In this document: positions 52,824 through 63,364 of the stretch, piece by piece
Position numbering within the stretch: the first letter of the stretch is position 1
How the letters are laid out: each line of letters starts with the position of its first letter
NCBI GenBank assembly: GCA_036365455.1
Contig: JAWQUS010000030.1
Span: 14,218,001 to 14,282,000 of the forward strand
Source of the DNA: Macrosoma leucophasiata
Lineage: Eukaryota; Arthropoda; Insecta; Lepidoptera; Hedylidae
DNA length: 64,000 nucleotides
Direction: 5' to 3'
Position numbers and translations under genes: made by a program
Notes under the pieces: model-generated
What the model saw: only the letters and a program-made list of their open reading frames with translations
Databases searched by the model: none
Told to the model about the DNA's origin: nothing

Positions 52824-53087
52824 TCATGAAGTGGCAAACAAGCATTAATGTCACATTGATGGTAAGTATAATCAAAACAGAGATTACAATGTAAATACGT
52901 TGTTATTCCTGAGATCTAGGTTTGTAAGCCGCTGTGTCGGATATTACTGGACCGTACATAACCACATTTAGAGACAAATGAATTAGATAATTTGGTGGGG
53001 CCCACGCTTATCGCTTTTAATTCTTGAGCTAATCACTGGAGCTCTGCCGCCAGAAAACTTTTACTGGTGGTAGAGCTACTTCAGTTA
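52824..53087. repeat. Family A old copy (-) and head fragment (+)
   Basis: 52824-53053 runs from GAAGTGGCAAACAAGCATTA to CACTGGAGCTCTGCCGCCAG (- strand, diverged). 53064-53087 is a bare + strand head, ACTGGTGGTAGAGCTACTTC. Confidence 0.7.
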
Positions 53088-53409
53088 ATGTTAACTGCGA
53101 AGCAAATAACAATGGATTCTGCGATTAGATGGGAGATAAATTATTTACGGCCTATATTATCAAATACAGACATAATTTACTGTCGTGCTAACACCATGAC
53201 GTAAATATGTTATCATAAGGAACTCTAGGAACTCTAGGCCTCACAAGACACTCAACCCTTCAATATTTCAATGTTTGTACAGTAAAGTATATCGTTTGTT
53301 CACGGACTCTTAGACCATAAATGAGATCACGACACCTACTATAATAAAGTATCATCAAAATAAAAATGTTAACATAGAGATAAATCCGAGTATAGTTTTT
53401 TTGAGAAAT
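53088..53409. other. No gene seen
   Basis: AT-rich, no recognised feature. Confidence 0.35.
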
Positions 53410-53610
53410 ATAAGTTGATAAATGGATGCAGAGGACCAAGACTGACCTACTTTGACTAAATAGGTCGTGTATCAGAAAGTGATGTCAAGAGTCATTGGAA
53501 TCGTGCATGCATGAAGAGAGTGATGAATATAGAAAAGACACGGCAATAGCCCGGTTCTTGCAAACCTATATGCAAGAGCCGGAATATTTGCTGGGATTCT
53601 TAAAACACAT
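53410..53610 (+). pseudogene. Family E pol tail, copy 6
   Basis: GGATGCAGAGGACCAAGACT, GACCTACTTTGACTAAATAG, GCATGCATGAAGAGAGTGAT. Worn; the end is unclear. Confidence 0.6.
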
Positions 53611-53789
53611 ACATAAGTGCACTTTTTTATTTTTGAAACACTCGTTCTATCGTACAAGACTTAATTTTATGTTAACATAGAAATAAATAATGTTTATACT
53701 ATAATATTAAATGGTTTTTACGATCCCTTTTGTTTATTCATCTATTCATTTTCAGATGATCATAGGTACATGACATAAACGATTGATTT

Positions 53790-54080
53790 TTTTGTGTCAT
53801 GAAATGGCAAATAAACGAATAGTTCGTATTAATAGTGAGTAGAAGGCTATAAACATCTAATTACATAAAACCAAGAATTTTAACGTAGATACGTTACCAG
53901 TCCTAAGGTCTAAGTTGTTATGCCCTGTGCCGGAAATTACAGGGCCGTATATAACCACCTGCCGGAACACGTTACGATAGCGCAGAACACTATCATTAAG
54001 CAGCAAGTAGGGGTGTAGGTGTAAGCAATGCGGTGGTGCCTACACTCGCGAGCTTTGTCACTTTAGCTCTACCGCCTGTT
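53790..54080 (-). repeat. Family A SINE-like element, diverged near-complete copy
   Basis: TTTTTTGTGTCATGAAATGG, CGGAAATTACAGGGCCGTAT, GCAATGCGGTGGTGCCTACA, CTCTACCGCCTGTTT. Confidence 0.8.
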
Positions 54081-54404
54081 TAAAAAGGAAAAAAGTATGA
54101 TTTTACTATTATTACATATACTTTAAATATGCAAATAAATATAATCCAGTCTCTATATATTAGCTACGATTACGACAATAAAGTAGGGAAATAAAATCAT
54201 GAAAAAAAAAAACAGTTTATCCTCCCCCCTATCATAAAGGGTTTTTCTGAAAGGATGGTGGTCGAGAGGTATCCAAGGTGTCGTTGGATAGGTTTTAAAA
54301 ACTATTACGAGTATTTAAAAACACTTTAAGATCCCTCACCCCTCCCTGCCACGTAATCGGTTGTGTATGGACAAGAAAAAAAAAACAGTAATAGCAGAGA
54401 ATAT

Positions 54405-54790
54405 GTAATAATCCTTGGATAGAATGGACACTTTTTTTTTTTTTTGTGAATGTGGGAAAAATCTTGCATTTCACATTGATGATAAGTGATGACTGCAGCC
54501 TATAGACATCTACACAAAGACCAGAGGTCAAAATGCAGATGCGTTACCACTTCTGAGGCCTAAGGTTTTATGCCTCTGTGCCGGAAATTACAGGGCCGTA
54601 CATTACCACCTGACCGGAACACGATAGTGCTGAACACTACCATTTAGCGACAAGTATATTAGGTAATGCGGTGGTGCCTACGCCCGCGAACTCCGTCACT
54701 GGAGTTCTACCACCAGACTTCAACGTCCCACCTGATTTCCCCTCTTGCAACCCGCAATCCCCTTGGGTACCAGAATGGCAGCCTCGTACA
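54405..54790. repeat. hAT-element-derived fragment split by family A
   Basis: GAATATGTAATAATCC..TAGAATGGACACTT (54405-54430) and CCACCTGATTTCCCCTC (54731-) correspond to adjoining sequence at 18140-18200 and 56030-56100. The break holds a family A element. Confidence 0.65.
54431..54716 (-). repeat. Family A SINE-like element, complete
   Basis: A T-run, CATTTCACATTGATGATAAG, GCCGGAAATTACAGGGCCGT, ending GTTCTACCACCAG. The tail-proximal 30 bases are altered. Confidence 0.9.
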
Positions 54791-54837
54791 CTACTTACAT
54801 AACCAGAATTAGCGTCTGTAGGTATGGATTTTAGCCG

Positions 54838-55035
54838 AGTGCGGTGTGGTAATAGTCATCATTATCATCATTGTAGCCAAAAGACGTCCACTCCTGGACA
54901 AAAGCCTCCCTTAAAGATTGCCACAACGAACGGTTCTGGGTCACCCTCATCCAGGGTTGGCCGTCTTCACCAGGTCATGCATCTTCCGGTACGCGGTCGC
55001 CATTCGAGCACTCTTCTGCCCTAACGGCCGTCAGT
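54838..55035 (-). pseudogene. RTE-type pol C-terminal fragment
   Basis: The reverse strand reads MRVTQNRSLWQSLREAFVQ then EWTSFGYNDDNDD. This is the same family as 30850-31067, in opposite orientation. The upstream frame is broken. Confidence 0.7.
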
Positions 55036-55047
55036 TCTTCTAGCTGC

Positions 55048-55329
55048 TTTTTTTTGTACGGTGGTGGCAAATAAGCATGCAGTTCACATTGATGTTAAGT
55101 GATGACTGCTGCCTATAGACACTCACACAAACACCAAGGTCAAAATGCAGATGCATTACCACTCCTGAGGCCTAAGGTGTTATGCCTCTGTACCGGAAAT
55201 TCCAGGGCCGTACATTACCACCTGACCGGAACAAGATAGTGCTGAACACTACCATTTAGCGGCAAGTATAATATGTAATGCGGTGGTGCCTACGCCCGCG
55301 AGCTCCATCACTGGAGCTCTACCACCAGT
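55048..55329 (-). repeat. Family A SINE-like element, complete
   Basis: From TTTTTTTTGTACGGTGGTGG to CTCTACCACCAGT. Younger subfamily. Confidence 0.9.
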
Positions 55330-55823
55330 AAATGTACCCTGCCCTCTGTCATTTGAGTTTCGCTATTCGGTGAGCTATGTCGGTTACTTTGGTTCTGAGA
55401 AAGATTTCCTCATTAATATTTTTTATGATGAATTCAAAAGTAAAACTATCACAGATCAGTAACTACAGCTCTACAGCTTTTGCGTTTAAAAAAAATAAAC
55501 GGAACATTGTTCGTGACCCGACACGCACTTAGCCGATTTCTATATCATAAAAAACCTACAATTTGCAACATAAAGAACTTGTATGATAAAATACACTCTA
55601 TATTCAGTGTTAATAAAAAAGTATAACTCGAAAACCTATTTCAACTTTTAATTTCGTGAACTGTATGTGAAATCAAACGAAGCAGTGAAACGTGCAATTC
55701 GATAAATATTAACTTTGATATCATATTTTTTGTTAGTTTTATTGCTTAAACAAGACGTTTCTGCGTGGCTTTTTTTTTCATATGCTACATTTTACTGTTT
55801 TCCAAATCTAATATATAATATTG
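55330..55823. other. No gene seen
   Basis: AT-rich, no recognised feature. Confidence 0.4.
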
Positions 55824-55930
55824 ACAACCCATTATACGTCCCACTGCTGGCCACGAGTCTCTCCCCTTTTCGGGGGGAGGCCTAGAGCTAACTCCATCAC
55901 GCTGCTCCAATGCGGAGCTACGGGTTGCTT
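55824..55930 (-). repeat. Family I 3' end fragment
   Basis: CAACCCATTATACGTCCCAC, TCTCTCCCCTTTTCGGGGGG and CACGCTGCTCCAATGCGGAG are the end of the 5S SINE family in reverse. Confidence 0.75.
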
Positions 55931-56024
55931 ACGGGTTAACGAAACATTCTGTCGGCGGCTTGATAGAGAAACGTTTGTCAGAAATAAGTTTCCTAGCCAT
56001 CCTATAGACACTAAGACAAAGACC

Positions 56025-56145
56025 AGAGGCAGAGAATATGTAACAATATTACGTATAGAATGGACACTTCGAGCTCCTGCCCGATTTCCCCGCCTCACCC
56101 AACCTCCTCTTCTCCTATGGGCGACGTTTGGTATTCTCTACATGC
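56025..56145 (+). repeat. Fragment related to the 1,477-bp hAT-type element
   Basis: TACGTATAGAATGGACACTT, GATTTCCCCGCCTCACCCAA and TATTCTCTACA match 18140-18235. Confidence 0.7.
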
Positions 56146-56267
56146 TACGCACACAGGTGGACGTGTAAATACACGTCACTGATTGATGTCTGTGTAATAG
56201 AGACAATAATTAAGCGTTTGTATGGAATTTTGGCGGAGTGTCCGCGGTGTGCCAGATGTAAAAAAAA

Positions 56268-56395
56268 AAGCCACCTCATCACACCTGAGACATTCGTTGT
56301 TTTGTCTCTGTGATAGTTATTACGGGGCCATACATTACCATCTAACCGGAACACGATAGTGCTGGACACTACCATTTGGCGGCAGATAGATTTAG
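56268..56395 (-). repeat. Family A older partial copy
   Basis: GTTGTTTTGTCTCTGTGATA, ACGGGGCCATACATTACCAT, TTTGGCGGCAGATAGATTTA. Interior only. Confidence 0.75.
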
Positions 56396-56621
56396 TTGCT
56401 ACACATAAGGCATAATTTGCTCTAATTTCATTAGTATGATCATGACACCAAGTTAATAATTCATAACGTGTCCCCTATTCTCTCTCGTAGCCAGCTCTGT
56501 GAGCCTAAATTATTTTTGACTTGGGATTTCAGTTTGTTTATGGTGGTCCCATGTGAAAGAAATTTATGAAATAAAATACATAGGCGGCTTATGATTATTC
56601 TTTGCCTATTAAAATATATTA

Positions 56622-56818
56622 TACTAGCTGTTGCCTGCGGCTTCGCCCGCGTGGATGTCGTTTTATAAATAACTAAGTAGCCTATGTTCTTTCTCAAAGC
56701 CAGCTCTATCTGTGTACCAAATTTCATTAAAATCGGTTCAGTCGTTTGGACGTGAAAAGGTAACAGACAGACAGACAAACTGACAGACAGAGTTACTTAC
56801 GCATTTATACGAGTAAAA
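56622..56818 (+). repeat. Family J-type repeat, undivided copy
   Basis: CTAGCTGTTGCCTGCGGCTT, GTCGTTTTATAAATAACTAA, AAATCGGTTCAGTCGTTTGG, ending CTTACGCATTTATACGAGTA. Confidence 0.75.
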
Positions 56819-56887
56819 TATTTGTAGGGAAAGTAGGGAAGTAGGGAAATAGGGATCATTTTACTTGGCTTTGTGTTTATCTAAATT

Positions 56888-56937
56888 GAAAAAAAAACCG
56901 GCCAAGTGCTAGTCGGACTCGTGCACCGAGGGTTACG
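56888..56937 (+). repeat. Terminal fragment of repeat T
   Basis: AAACCGGCCAAGTGCTAGTC GG then ACCGAGGGTTACGTAC. Complementary in style to the end of the element at 57866-58520. Confidence 0.55.
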
Positions 56938-56954
56938 TACAAACTTGTAGGAAC

Positions 56955-57095
56955 GACGACCCGGTTGGTCCAGCAGTGTGAGATGACCGTTTGATTCGAA
57001 GGGTCGCGGGTTCGATCCCCGCACCGGGACAAATGTTTGTACGACACAAGTTTATACCTACTGTGGGGCTGTGAGTGTAAGCGTATTTTATTTAT
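56955..57095 (+). repeat. tRNA-derived SINE family G, copy 5, internally deleted
   Basis: GACGACCCGGTTGGTCCAGC, GGGTTCGATCCCCGCACCGG, then directly TTTATACCTACTGTGGGGCT. The middle is lost. Confidence 0.85.
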
Positions 57096-57232
57096 ACAAA
57101 ACAAGGTTTTCAGAAAATTTCCTTTATCACTGTCACTACATAGTATAAAACGAAGTCGCTATCCGCTGTCTGCCCCTATGTATACATTAGATCCCTCATC
57201 ATTTTTTCCCATCGCACTAAAAGAAGTATAAC

Positions 57233-57512
57233 TGGTGGTAGAGCTCCAGCGACGGAGCTCGCGGGCGTAGGCACCACCGCATTACCTAATATACTTGCCG
57301 CTAAATGGTAGTGTTCAGCACTATCGTGTTCCGGTCAGGTGGTAATGATATTGACATAGACTTGATATTTCCGGCACAGAGGCACAACACCTTAGGCCTC
57401 AGGAGTGGTAACGCATCTGCATTTAACCTTGGTCTTTGTGTCTATAGGCTGCATTCATCACTTAACATCAATATGAACTGCATGATTGTTTGCCACTTCC
57501 AATACAGAAAAA
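57233..57512 (+). repeat. Family A SINE-like element, complete
   Basis: Head ACTGGTGGTAGAGCTCCAGC to CACTTCCAATACAGAAAAAA. The CGGCCCTGTA block is replaced by TATTGACATAGACTTGA. Confidence 0.9.
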
Positions 57513-57865
57513 AAAACCGATGAACAAGTAGGTATAAACAGACCCTCAAAGCAGCTTAGAACGTAAACCGTAACATTTTTCCAAGTTAATAAATCTTAAT
57601 GTGTCCCGTTTTCTCTCACGTAGCGAGCTCTGTGAGCCTGAATTATTTTTGACTTGGGATTCGAAATTGTTTATGGTGGTCCCAGGTGGAAGAAATTGTT
57701 GAAATTAAATTCAAAGGCGCCTTGTGATTATACTCTGTATTTATGATAAAAAAATATTTTAATGTGACATAAAGGTGTCGAAATTGAAATTGACACCTCA
57801 AAACTGAGGTAACACTTAGTACAGTTACAGAATTTTTAATAGTCCACGTGATTAAATTTATTTTT

Positions 57866-58520
57866 CGGGTTCCGTAGTAAACAAGGAACGCTTATAGTTT
57901 CACCATGTCCGTCTGTCTGTCTGTCTGCCTGTCTGTCCGTCCTCGGTTTGGTGCAAAAACTATTGGCAGAGACTTAAAATTTGGCACGAGTATACACCTT
58001 AATTAAGCCGACTTTAAAAACATGTTTTTTTTTTTATTTAGGGTACCTCCCCTACATGTGAAGCATTTTTTTTATTTTTCGTCTTCTACATAGTGTAAGA
58101 TATCGTTGGAAAGGTCTTTCAAAAATTTTAGGGATGTCCTTATATTATTTTCCGATTTTGTGAACTATTCATGTCATTAATAAGCTTTAAAGTGCCACCT
58201 TTCGTTAGACTCAAGAGTCCTCCCCCCTCTACCTACTAAATGGTTGTTGTTAGAAATTCAAACGTTACGGCAGTAGTAGCTACATATAACGAAATTAAAA
58301 GGAAACCTATCACACTCAAATTGGCTTTACAAGTTTGCGAGTGATAGTCGACCGTAGTCGTAAGTAGTATTTTACTCGAAAATTGTGAACAACTACAGAA
58401 AATAAATTTTTTTTTCGTTTCATTATTAACACTACGGAAAATAAAAAACTAAAATATAAAAACTACGGAACCCTACACTGCGCGTGGCCTGACTAGCACT
58501 TGACCGGTTTTTTAAAAACA
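57866..58520 (+). repeat. Repeat T, widespread lepidopteran-type element
   Basis: It starts GGGTTCCGTAGTAAACAAGG, has a GTCT run (about 57907-57942) and GTTGGAAAGGTCTTTCAAAA. It ends ACTACGGAACCCTACACTGC then GACTAGCACTTGACCGGTTT. There is no reading frame. Start and end occur separately elsewhere (36155, 56888). Confidence 0.55.
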
Positions 58521-58621
58521 AATCCACGGGAAAGTATGTTAGGCGGTGCGAATAGCCGCGAAAGCCCGCGATACGAGTGTAGATGTCGTTCACGTCTTCT
58601 CGTTCACTTTTTGAAATCACG

Positions 58622-58656
58622 ATTTTTTTTAATGTAATGGAAGTGGCAAACAAGCA
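58622..58656 (-). repeat. Family A tail fragment
   Basis: TTTTTTTTAATGTAATGGAA then GTGGCAAACAAGC, cut off at once. Confidence 0.65.
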
Positions 58657-59199
58657 AAAAAATATTAGTCAAATACCCTATTCCTTTCACTATTTTGTAA
58701 TGGTCTTGGCAAAATATCTCATATATTATCCAATCCTATGGACGTCTAGTCACAGTTTGTTTTACGACTATGACCCACATTAGTTTTAAGTGCACCCCCA
58801 GTGCCGTAGTTAAAGTATGTATGACCAATACATTTTTACAGCTCGGTCACGGTGTGTGTTCTTGATAACTCAAAGTAAAGCGAAACCTTTCTTAGAATTG
58901 TAGAGAAATAGAGAAACACAGATAAAAATATGTAAATAGATCTATATGTCTAAATACTTACTATAGAATAGTTACTATGTAGAATTTCCCTATTATATTT
59001 GGAACTAGCTGTGCCCGCGACTTCGTTCGCGTGATAATTTATGATTGTTCAGTATACCCGGACGAAATAAATACGAGTATACAAATATTACAATTATTTA
59101 CCCAATGATAAAATAAATATCGAACTCTAAATCTGAATGTCCACAACAATCAAAGCTTCAAAATATCTTATTCGGTAGCTGCTAGTAAGCTGCCTTTTG
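58657..59199. other. No gene; fragment of repeat R
   Basis: 59005-59070 carries the repeat R start CTAGCTGTGCCCGCGACTTC and ATTGTTCAGTATACCCGGAC. The rest is AT-rich. Confidence 0.45.
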
Positions 59200-59385
59200 T
59201 CATATCAGCCGAAGAATGTCCCCAGCTGGACCAAAGCCACTCCATAAGGGGGTATGGGTGTGTTAATCGCAACGCTTGGCATGCGGATTGGCAATCGAAG
59301 AAATTTTTCCGATAGTGGGCTGTGGGATCGTCACCTGCCCACACCAGTAAGCCTTGTAACGCCAGTAAGCAGCTTGCTAATAGTA
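59200..59385 (-). repeat. Worn LINE-type 3' fragment
   Basis: AAGAATGTCCCCAGCTGGAC and CGCAACGCTTGGCATGCGGA resemble the 3' region of lepidopteran LINEs in reverse. No frame. Confidence 0.35.
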
Positions 59386-59420
59386 CCCATCGATTTATCT
59401 CACAATATTATTAAAACAAC

Positions 59421-59717
59421 ATGACAAAAATACAAGACAACGTCAAAAATATAAAAAGACACCTTGTTTTCCTTCTAACCATTAGCATGTATTGTGTAAT
59501 CCCACAAACATTTAGCGGCAATTTCACAAATTGTCATGAAAAAATAATGTATGTCTTTGCAAAATATATTTTTTATTCTCTCTTTTGCCTACCAAAATAT
59601 AATTCCAAGAATGGAGTAAAATCCCTTTGCTTACGCATGAAAAACGGTAACAAGTATGATATGGTGTCAAAGCGATATCAAGTAAGATCACACATTTTTT
59701 GTGTCAGATATACATGA
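59421..59717 (+). CDS. Hypothetical small protein or first exon
   Basis: A 98-codon frame in otherwise unassigned sequence. The ATG has a good insect context (AACAAC ATG A). Residues 13-32 (RHLVFLLTISMYCVIPQTFS) could be a signal anchor or signal peptide, followed by an Asn-glycosylation site (GNFTNC) and a basic region. CAA|GTAAGA at 59689-59697 is a good splice donor, so the frame could be a first exon ending near 59691 rather than a full gene. No homology is recognised, and it could be a chance frame. Confidence 0.22.
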   Translation: MTKIQDNVKNIKRHLVFLLTISMYCVIPQTFSGNFTNCHEKIMYVFAKYIFYSLFCLPKYNSKNGVKSLCLRMKNGNKYDMVSKRYQVRSHIFCVRYT

Positions 59718-59789
59718 TTTTATGATGATGTTGTACTTATAAAACTTTAGGGATGTCAAAAAAGATTTTAATCTTTCGGTAATTCATGA

Positions 59790-59895
59790 GATAATACATG
59801 GACAACAGTCATACTTTTTTCGTTAGTAGTGAACATTACGATTCGATGACAGATAGTTTAGGTTCTGCGGTGGTGCCTACGTTCTCGAGTAAGAA
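59790..59895 (-). repeat. Family A worn head fragment
   Basis: GATGACAGATAGTTTAGGTT and CTGCGGTGGTGCCTACGTTC keep the older subfamily pattern. Confidence 0.5.
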
Positions 59896-60169
59896 CACTC
59901 GATCTCAACTAGCAGACAAAAATATTGTTAATAAGCCTACTTTGTATTCTACACGTCGCCTTTTAACTGTGTTATTTTTAAATCACATTGACACTGTGAC
60001 ATTTTTTCTTTCCCCCAATTGCCTGCATACACTAGAATATATTATCTGAAGTGCCAAGAATAGTTACACATCCCGCACGTAAACTCTTTCCATAAATGAC
60101 TCACACAAAAAGCAAATTAAAACAAGGACGCTTTGCTCTCGTAGTGCGGTAAAGTTAAGATGTTTAAGG

Positions 60170-60207
60170 ACGTTAACATTCTGAGCGACCACTCAGAATG
60201 TTAACGT
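60170..60207. repeat. Perfect 16-bp hairpin
   Basis: ACGTTAACATTCTGAG (60170-60185) pairs exactly with 60192-60207. Confidence 0.8.
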
Positions 60208-60394
60208 GAACAGGTAACTTGAAAATGTAGATATGGCTGATGTGTAAATTACGTTTTTATAAGACTTTCCAGAAAAGCATTTTACGAATTATAAAGGAAA
60301 TGATTTCACGCCGAATGACAAAAGTCGGTACATACATTCATGTTTAAAAACATCTACCCAAAATGACAGGTTAGACTTGTGAAGCAGATGCAAA

Positions 60395-60665
60395 ACTTCT
60401 ACTCCAATCTAAAGGCGTTACCACTGCTGAGGAATATTGTATTCTCCACTTGAGTTCTAAGCTATTGCCTCTGAGTTGAGTTATAAACCTCTGTATTGGA
60501 AATAACGAGGAAATACATTTTACTCTGACAAGCATATCTTAGTAAGCTCTGTTTTTTATGTAAATGTTATGTGATTTTTATGTTTATATGAAGCTATAGT
60601 ATTCATTTACCACCGATATGAACTGTATCCCTGTGTGCTTTTTGACTTTTATGACATACAGAGAA
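60395..60665. repeat. Very old family A fragments
   Basis: GGCGTTACCACTGCTGAGGA (60415) and, in the other orientation, CATTTACCACCGATATGAAC..TTATGACATACAGA (60605-60665). Confidence 0.45.
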
Positions 60666-60884
60666 GACAAAACAACGATTTTTTAAATATATAAAATAAA
60701 ATCGTTGTTCAACCCTAGATAGAAGCGTTGGCGTGGGGTTTGTTAGAGGCGTGTTAACATACCACAAGAGGATTGTGTAAAAATAAAATACAAAGTAAGA
60801 GCAGGCACTGTTTACTCTAATTAATTGGTGAATACATTATATTTATAGAAAAACAAAACGATATTATTATGTGCATCAACTTAT

Positions 60885-63057
60885 CTAATTCTTACTTTCC
60901 TTTTGGTGGTGGTATGTCCCATAGCCGTATGAGGGCTGTAAAATAAAAGAAAAATATACTAATTTATAAAAATATAACCTAACTTCACGCCTGTAATCCC
61001 CAAAGGGGTAGGCATGCATTCAAACGTACATGCAAACACCCACGGTTCGCCGGTTACGTTTTTGACAATGTAACAGGTGGCGAGCCTGTTGACATCTACG
61101 GGCACTTTTCCAAACTTCGAGGTACTGGAAAATTGCCAGAAAATGGAAAAATCCCAATAGAACCAGAGATAAAGGACTTTACACCTGTATATCTGATTAT
61201 CCACGGGTAGGTAACATAGGCTTTATTTTATTTTGGAAAAAATAAGGTTCCGTAAGACATACTCAAGTGTTGGATAGACGTGTACATTTAAGTTACCTAC
61301 TTATCGATATTTGTACTAAAAACATAAAGTAAAAACTTAAACTCAGTAGCGTAGTGGTAGCAGGCCACTACTATTACGCTGGAGGTCCTGGGTTCGATTC
61401 CCGGGTCGGGGGATATTAGAGATAACGGTCTAAAATCCTTTATCTCTGCTTCTATTGGGATTTTCCCATTTTCTGGAAGTTTCCCAGTACCCCGGAGTTT
61501 GGTAATGTGCCCGGAGATGGCAACAGGTTCGCCACCTGTTACATGGGCCAAAACGTAACCGGCGAGTCGTGGGTGTTTGCATGTATGATTAAATGCATGC
61601 ATTTACCTCTGCCTACCCCTTCGGGGATTACAGGCGTGAAGTTACGTTTTTAAAACTTAAAAAAAAAAAATTCAATGTAGTCTTTTTTTTTTAGTTTTTA
61701 TATCAAATAGTTGCTTGCTGTCTCGACGAACTTCGTATCACCTAATAGATTAAAAATGGAAATACTAATACTGCTATTAGTGGTGGTATTTTTTTTTAAA
61801 TTTAAAAAAAACTTTTTAAAATAAAGAAAAATACTTATAGGGGAAGGCCTTCATACTGAAATTAAAAAAAAAAATTAAAAAAAATTACAACCGATTCTCA
61901 TTCCTAGGAAATACAGACACAAAGGAGAATGACCAGTCGCCCTGATTGGCGTCTTAACAACTTGTATGTAGAAAATTGTTTTTTGAATTTAGATTTCACT
62001 CACATTTTATTCACGTTAAAACGAATGGGAATTTACAAGATATTTTTTGAAAGTTAATAAATTATTTTGCAGTGAACTGCCAATCACAGACCAATAACCA
62101 AGCTGCCAATGTCAACACCATTGCATTATTTACTTTTTTGCGTTGGACACTGGTCATTTTAGGACCTTTATAACTTTGTCGAAATAAAATCGATTTCAAC
62201 GATCGATTGCTTTTATAACGATATTCAACGGAATAGATTATTCATGTCTACTATTTGTCTTGTATAATCACTATGTATCGAGTGGATATAATTTGAACAG
62301 TACTTTAGTCTTGACTTAGCTCAAATTCATCATATAAATGTCTCACTTTTTAAAAACACTTAGAAAAACAGTTTACATTGATGGTAAGTGAATATATAGC
62401 ATAAAAATACCCACATGAAAACAGATATTTATTTATTAATTTGTTAAGTATTTAATATTTGTCTGGTATTACTACCTGGAGAAGAATCATGACTACGCCA
62501 TGCAGTTAAATTATAATACCTACTTAATGTAAGTAAAACAGTTAAGATGCTACACAATCCTTTAAAATGGTCTTCGCTTATCTAAGTTATCTGGCAGGTA
62601 CAGCACACAAAACTTAACCTCAAAATAACCAAAAGTTCGTAATGCAGTTTTTTAAAATCTCCTATTGATACCTTTTTTCTTTTTTGCGCATGCATTTCTT
62701 AAGATATTGCCTATATTTTGCGAGTAATCCCGTCGAGACGCAAGAAGGGTGAACTCCCATACAAAATTGGTCATTCTCCTTTTACGATAGTAAGTCTAGT
62801 CGTTTCGGAGGAGTATCGTTACGAACACTGTGACATGAGAATTTCATATATTAGATATTTTGTGAAATGGAAGAAATAAATAATTACATGTCCATATGTC
62901 CCCGGGTGAAGTTGGTACTGCTTGCCATTAGGCGGATGACGGAATACTTCGGGAACCTCAAACCGGCGGATGTGCTCTGGACGGGTCCATGTCGACTTGT
63001 GGTGCTCAGTTTCTGCCGGCTCCTTCTTATCAGATTGATGCTTCTTGTGGTGGCTGG
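60885..63057 (-). CDS. 3' part of an unidentified gene (last two exons)
   Basis: Penultimate exon 63057-62888 follows TTTTTTATCTACAG and ends CAT|GTAATT. Terminal exon 60935-60885 follows CTTTTATTTTACAG and ends with TAG. Both junctions are in phase 0, giving SHHKKHQSDKKEP, TWTRPEHIRRFEVPEVFRHP, PNGKQYQLHPGTYGH and, across the splice, PSYGYGTYHHQKESKN. The penultimate exon is GC-rich with normal codon use, unlike the introns. The first two bases complete a codon from an upstream exon beyond 63057, probably outside the window. The C-terminus is charged and His/Lys-rich, then Gly/Tyr/Pro-rich. No family is recognised, so no function is proposed. The intron holds an inverted family Q pair and a TIR element. 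Confidence 0.55.
60972..61207 (-). repeat. tRNA-like SINE family Q, partial copy
   Basis: AACTTCACGCCTGTAATCCC, CACCCACGGTTCGCCGGTTA, AAATGGAAAAATCCCAATAG. The tRNA-like head is missing. Confidence 0.8.
61343..61650 (+). repeat. tRNA-like SINE family Q, complete copy
   Basis: Box A TAGCGTAGTGGTAGCAGG and box B GGGTTCGATTCCCGGG are spaced as in tRNA genes. The body has GATTTTCCCATTTTCTGGAA and GAGATGGCAACAGGTTCGCC. The end is CTACCCCTTCGGGGATTACA then GCGTGAAGTTACG. It lies in inverted orientation to the copy at 60972-61207. Confidence 0.8.
61716..62860 (+). repeat. Family K copy 2, split by a TIR element
   Basis: The left part 61716-61920 (CTGTCTCGACGAACTTCGTA, CAACCGATTCTCATTCCTAG) and the right part 62785-62860 (AGTCGTTTCGGAGGAGTATC, ATTTCATATATTAGAT) together match 1120-1350. 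Confidence 0.7.
61921..62784. mobile_element. 864-bp TIR element in family K
   Basis: The left end AAAGGAGAATGACCA is the exact inverse of the right end TGGTCATTCTCCTTT (plus one T). It sits exactly where family K is interrupted. The interior has no transposase. A possible small exon-like frame (62073-62173) and an old family A scrap (62365-62420) lie inside. Target duplication not evident. Confidence 0.6.
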
Positions 63058-63060
63058 CTG

Positions 63061-63364
63061 TAGATAAAAAATACGATTTTTTAATACTTTTTTGTGTACT
63101 CAATGAAAATTGAATTCCATATTATTTATTATTATTATTATTTTGCATGACTTTTTAGTATGCATTCAACTCGAAATCAATTTATTTAATAAGAGAGTTT
63201 GTGCATTTTCATTATTTCTTCCAACCTTGAAATGTTACAGAAATATAAATAGTAATAATAGAAATTTAATACGTCAAGTGTGCATGAACTCGAAAAGCAT
63301 GAAACCTGTCAGTAATCAAGTTACAGGACGAAGGTATAGGTCTATGGACTACAGAATTCACTTC
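63061..63364. other. No gene seen
   Basis: AT-rich with an ATT run near 63123. No further exon of the - strand gene is recognisable here. Confidence 0.4.

Larger units (their letters stand above)
56463..57750 (+). repeat. Direct repeat pair of about 155 bp
   Basis: 56463-56618 and 57596-57750 share GCTCTGTGAGCCTRAATTAT, TTTTTGACTTGGGATT and TTTATGGTGGTCCCA. They are 1,133 bp apart; the repeats between are listed separately. Confidence 0.7.

Noticed and set aside
61345..61413. Functional tRNA at the family Q head
   Set aside because: Box A and B are good, but the cloverleaf is incomplete and the same tail occurs in two other places.
59421..62173. Two-exon gene joining 59421-59691 with 62073-62173
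   Set aside because: The phases fit, but the second block lies inside the TIR element 61921-62784, so the match is most likely chance.
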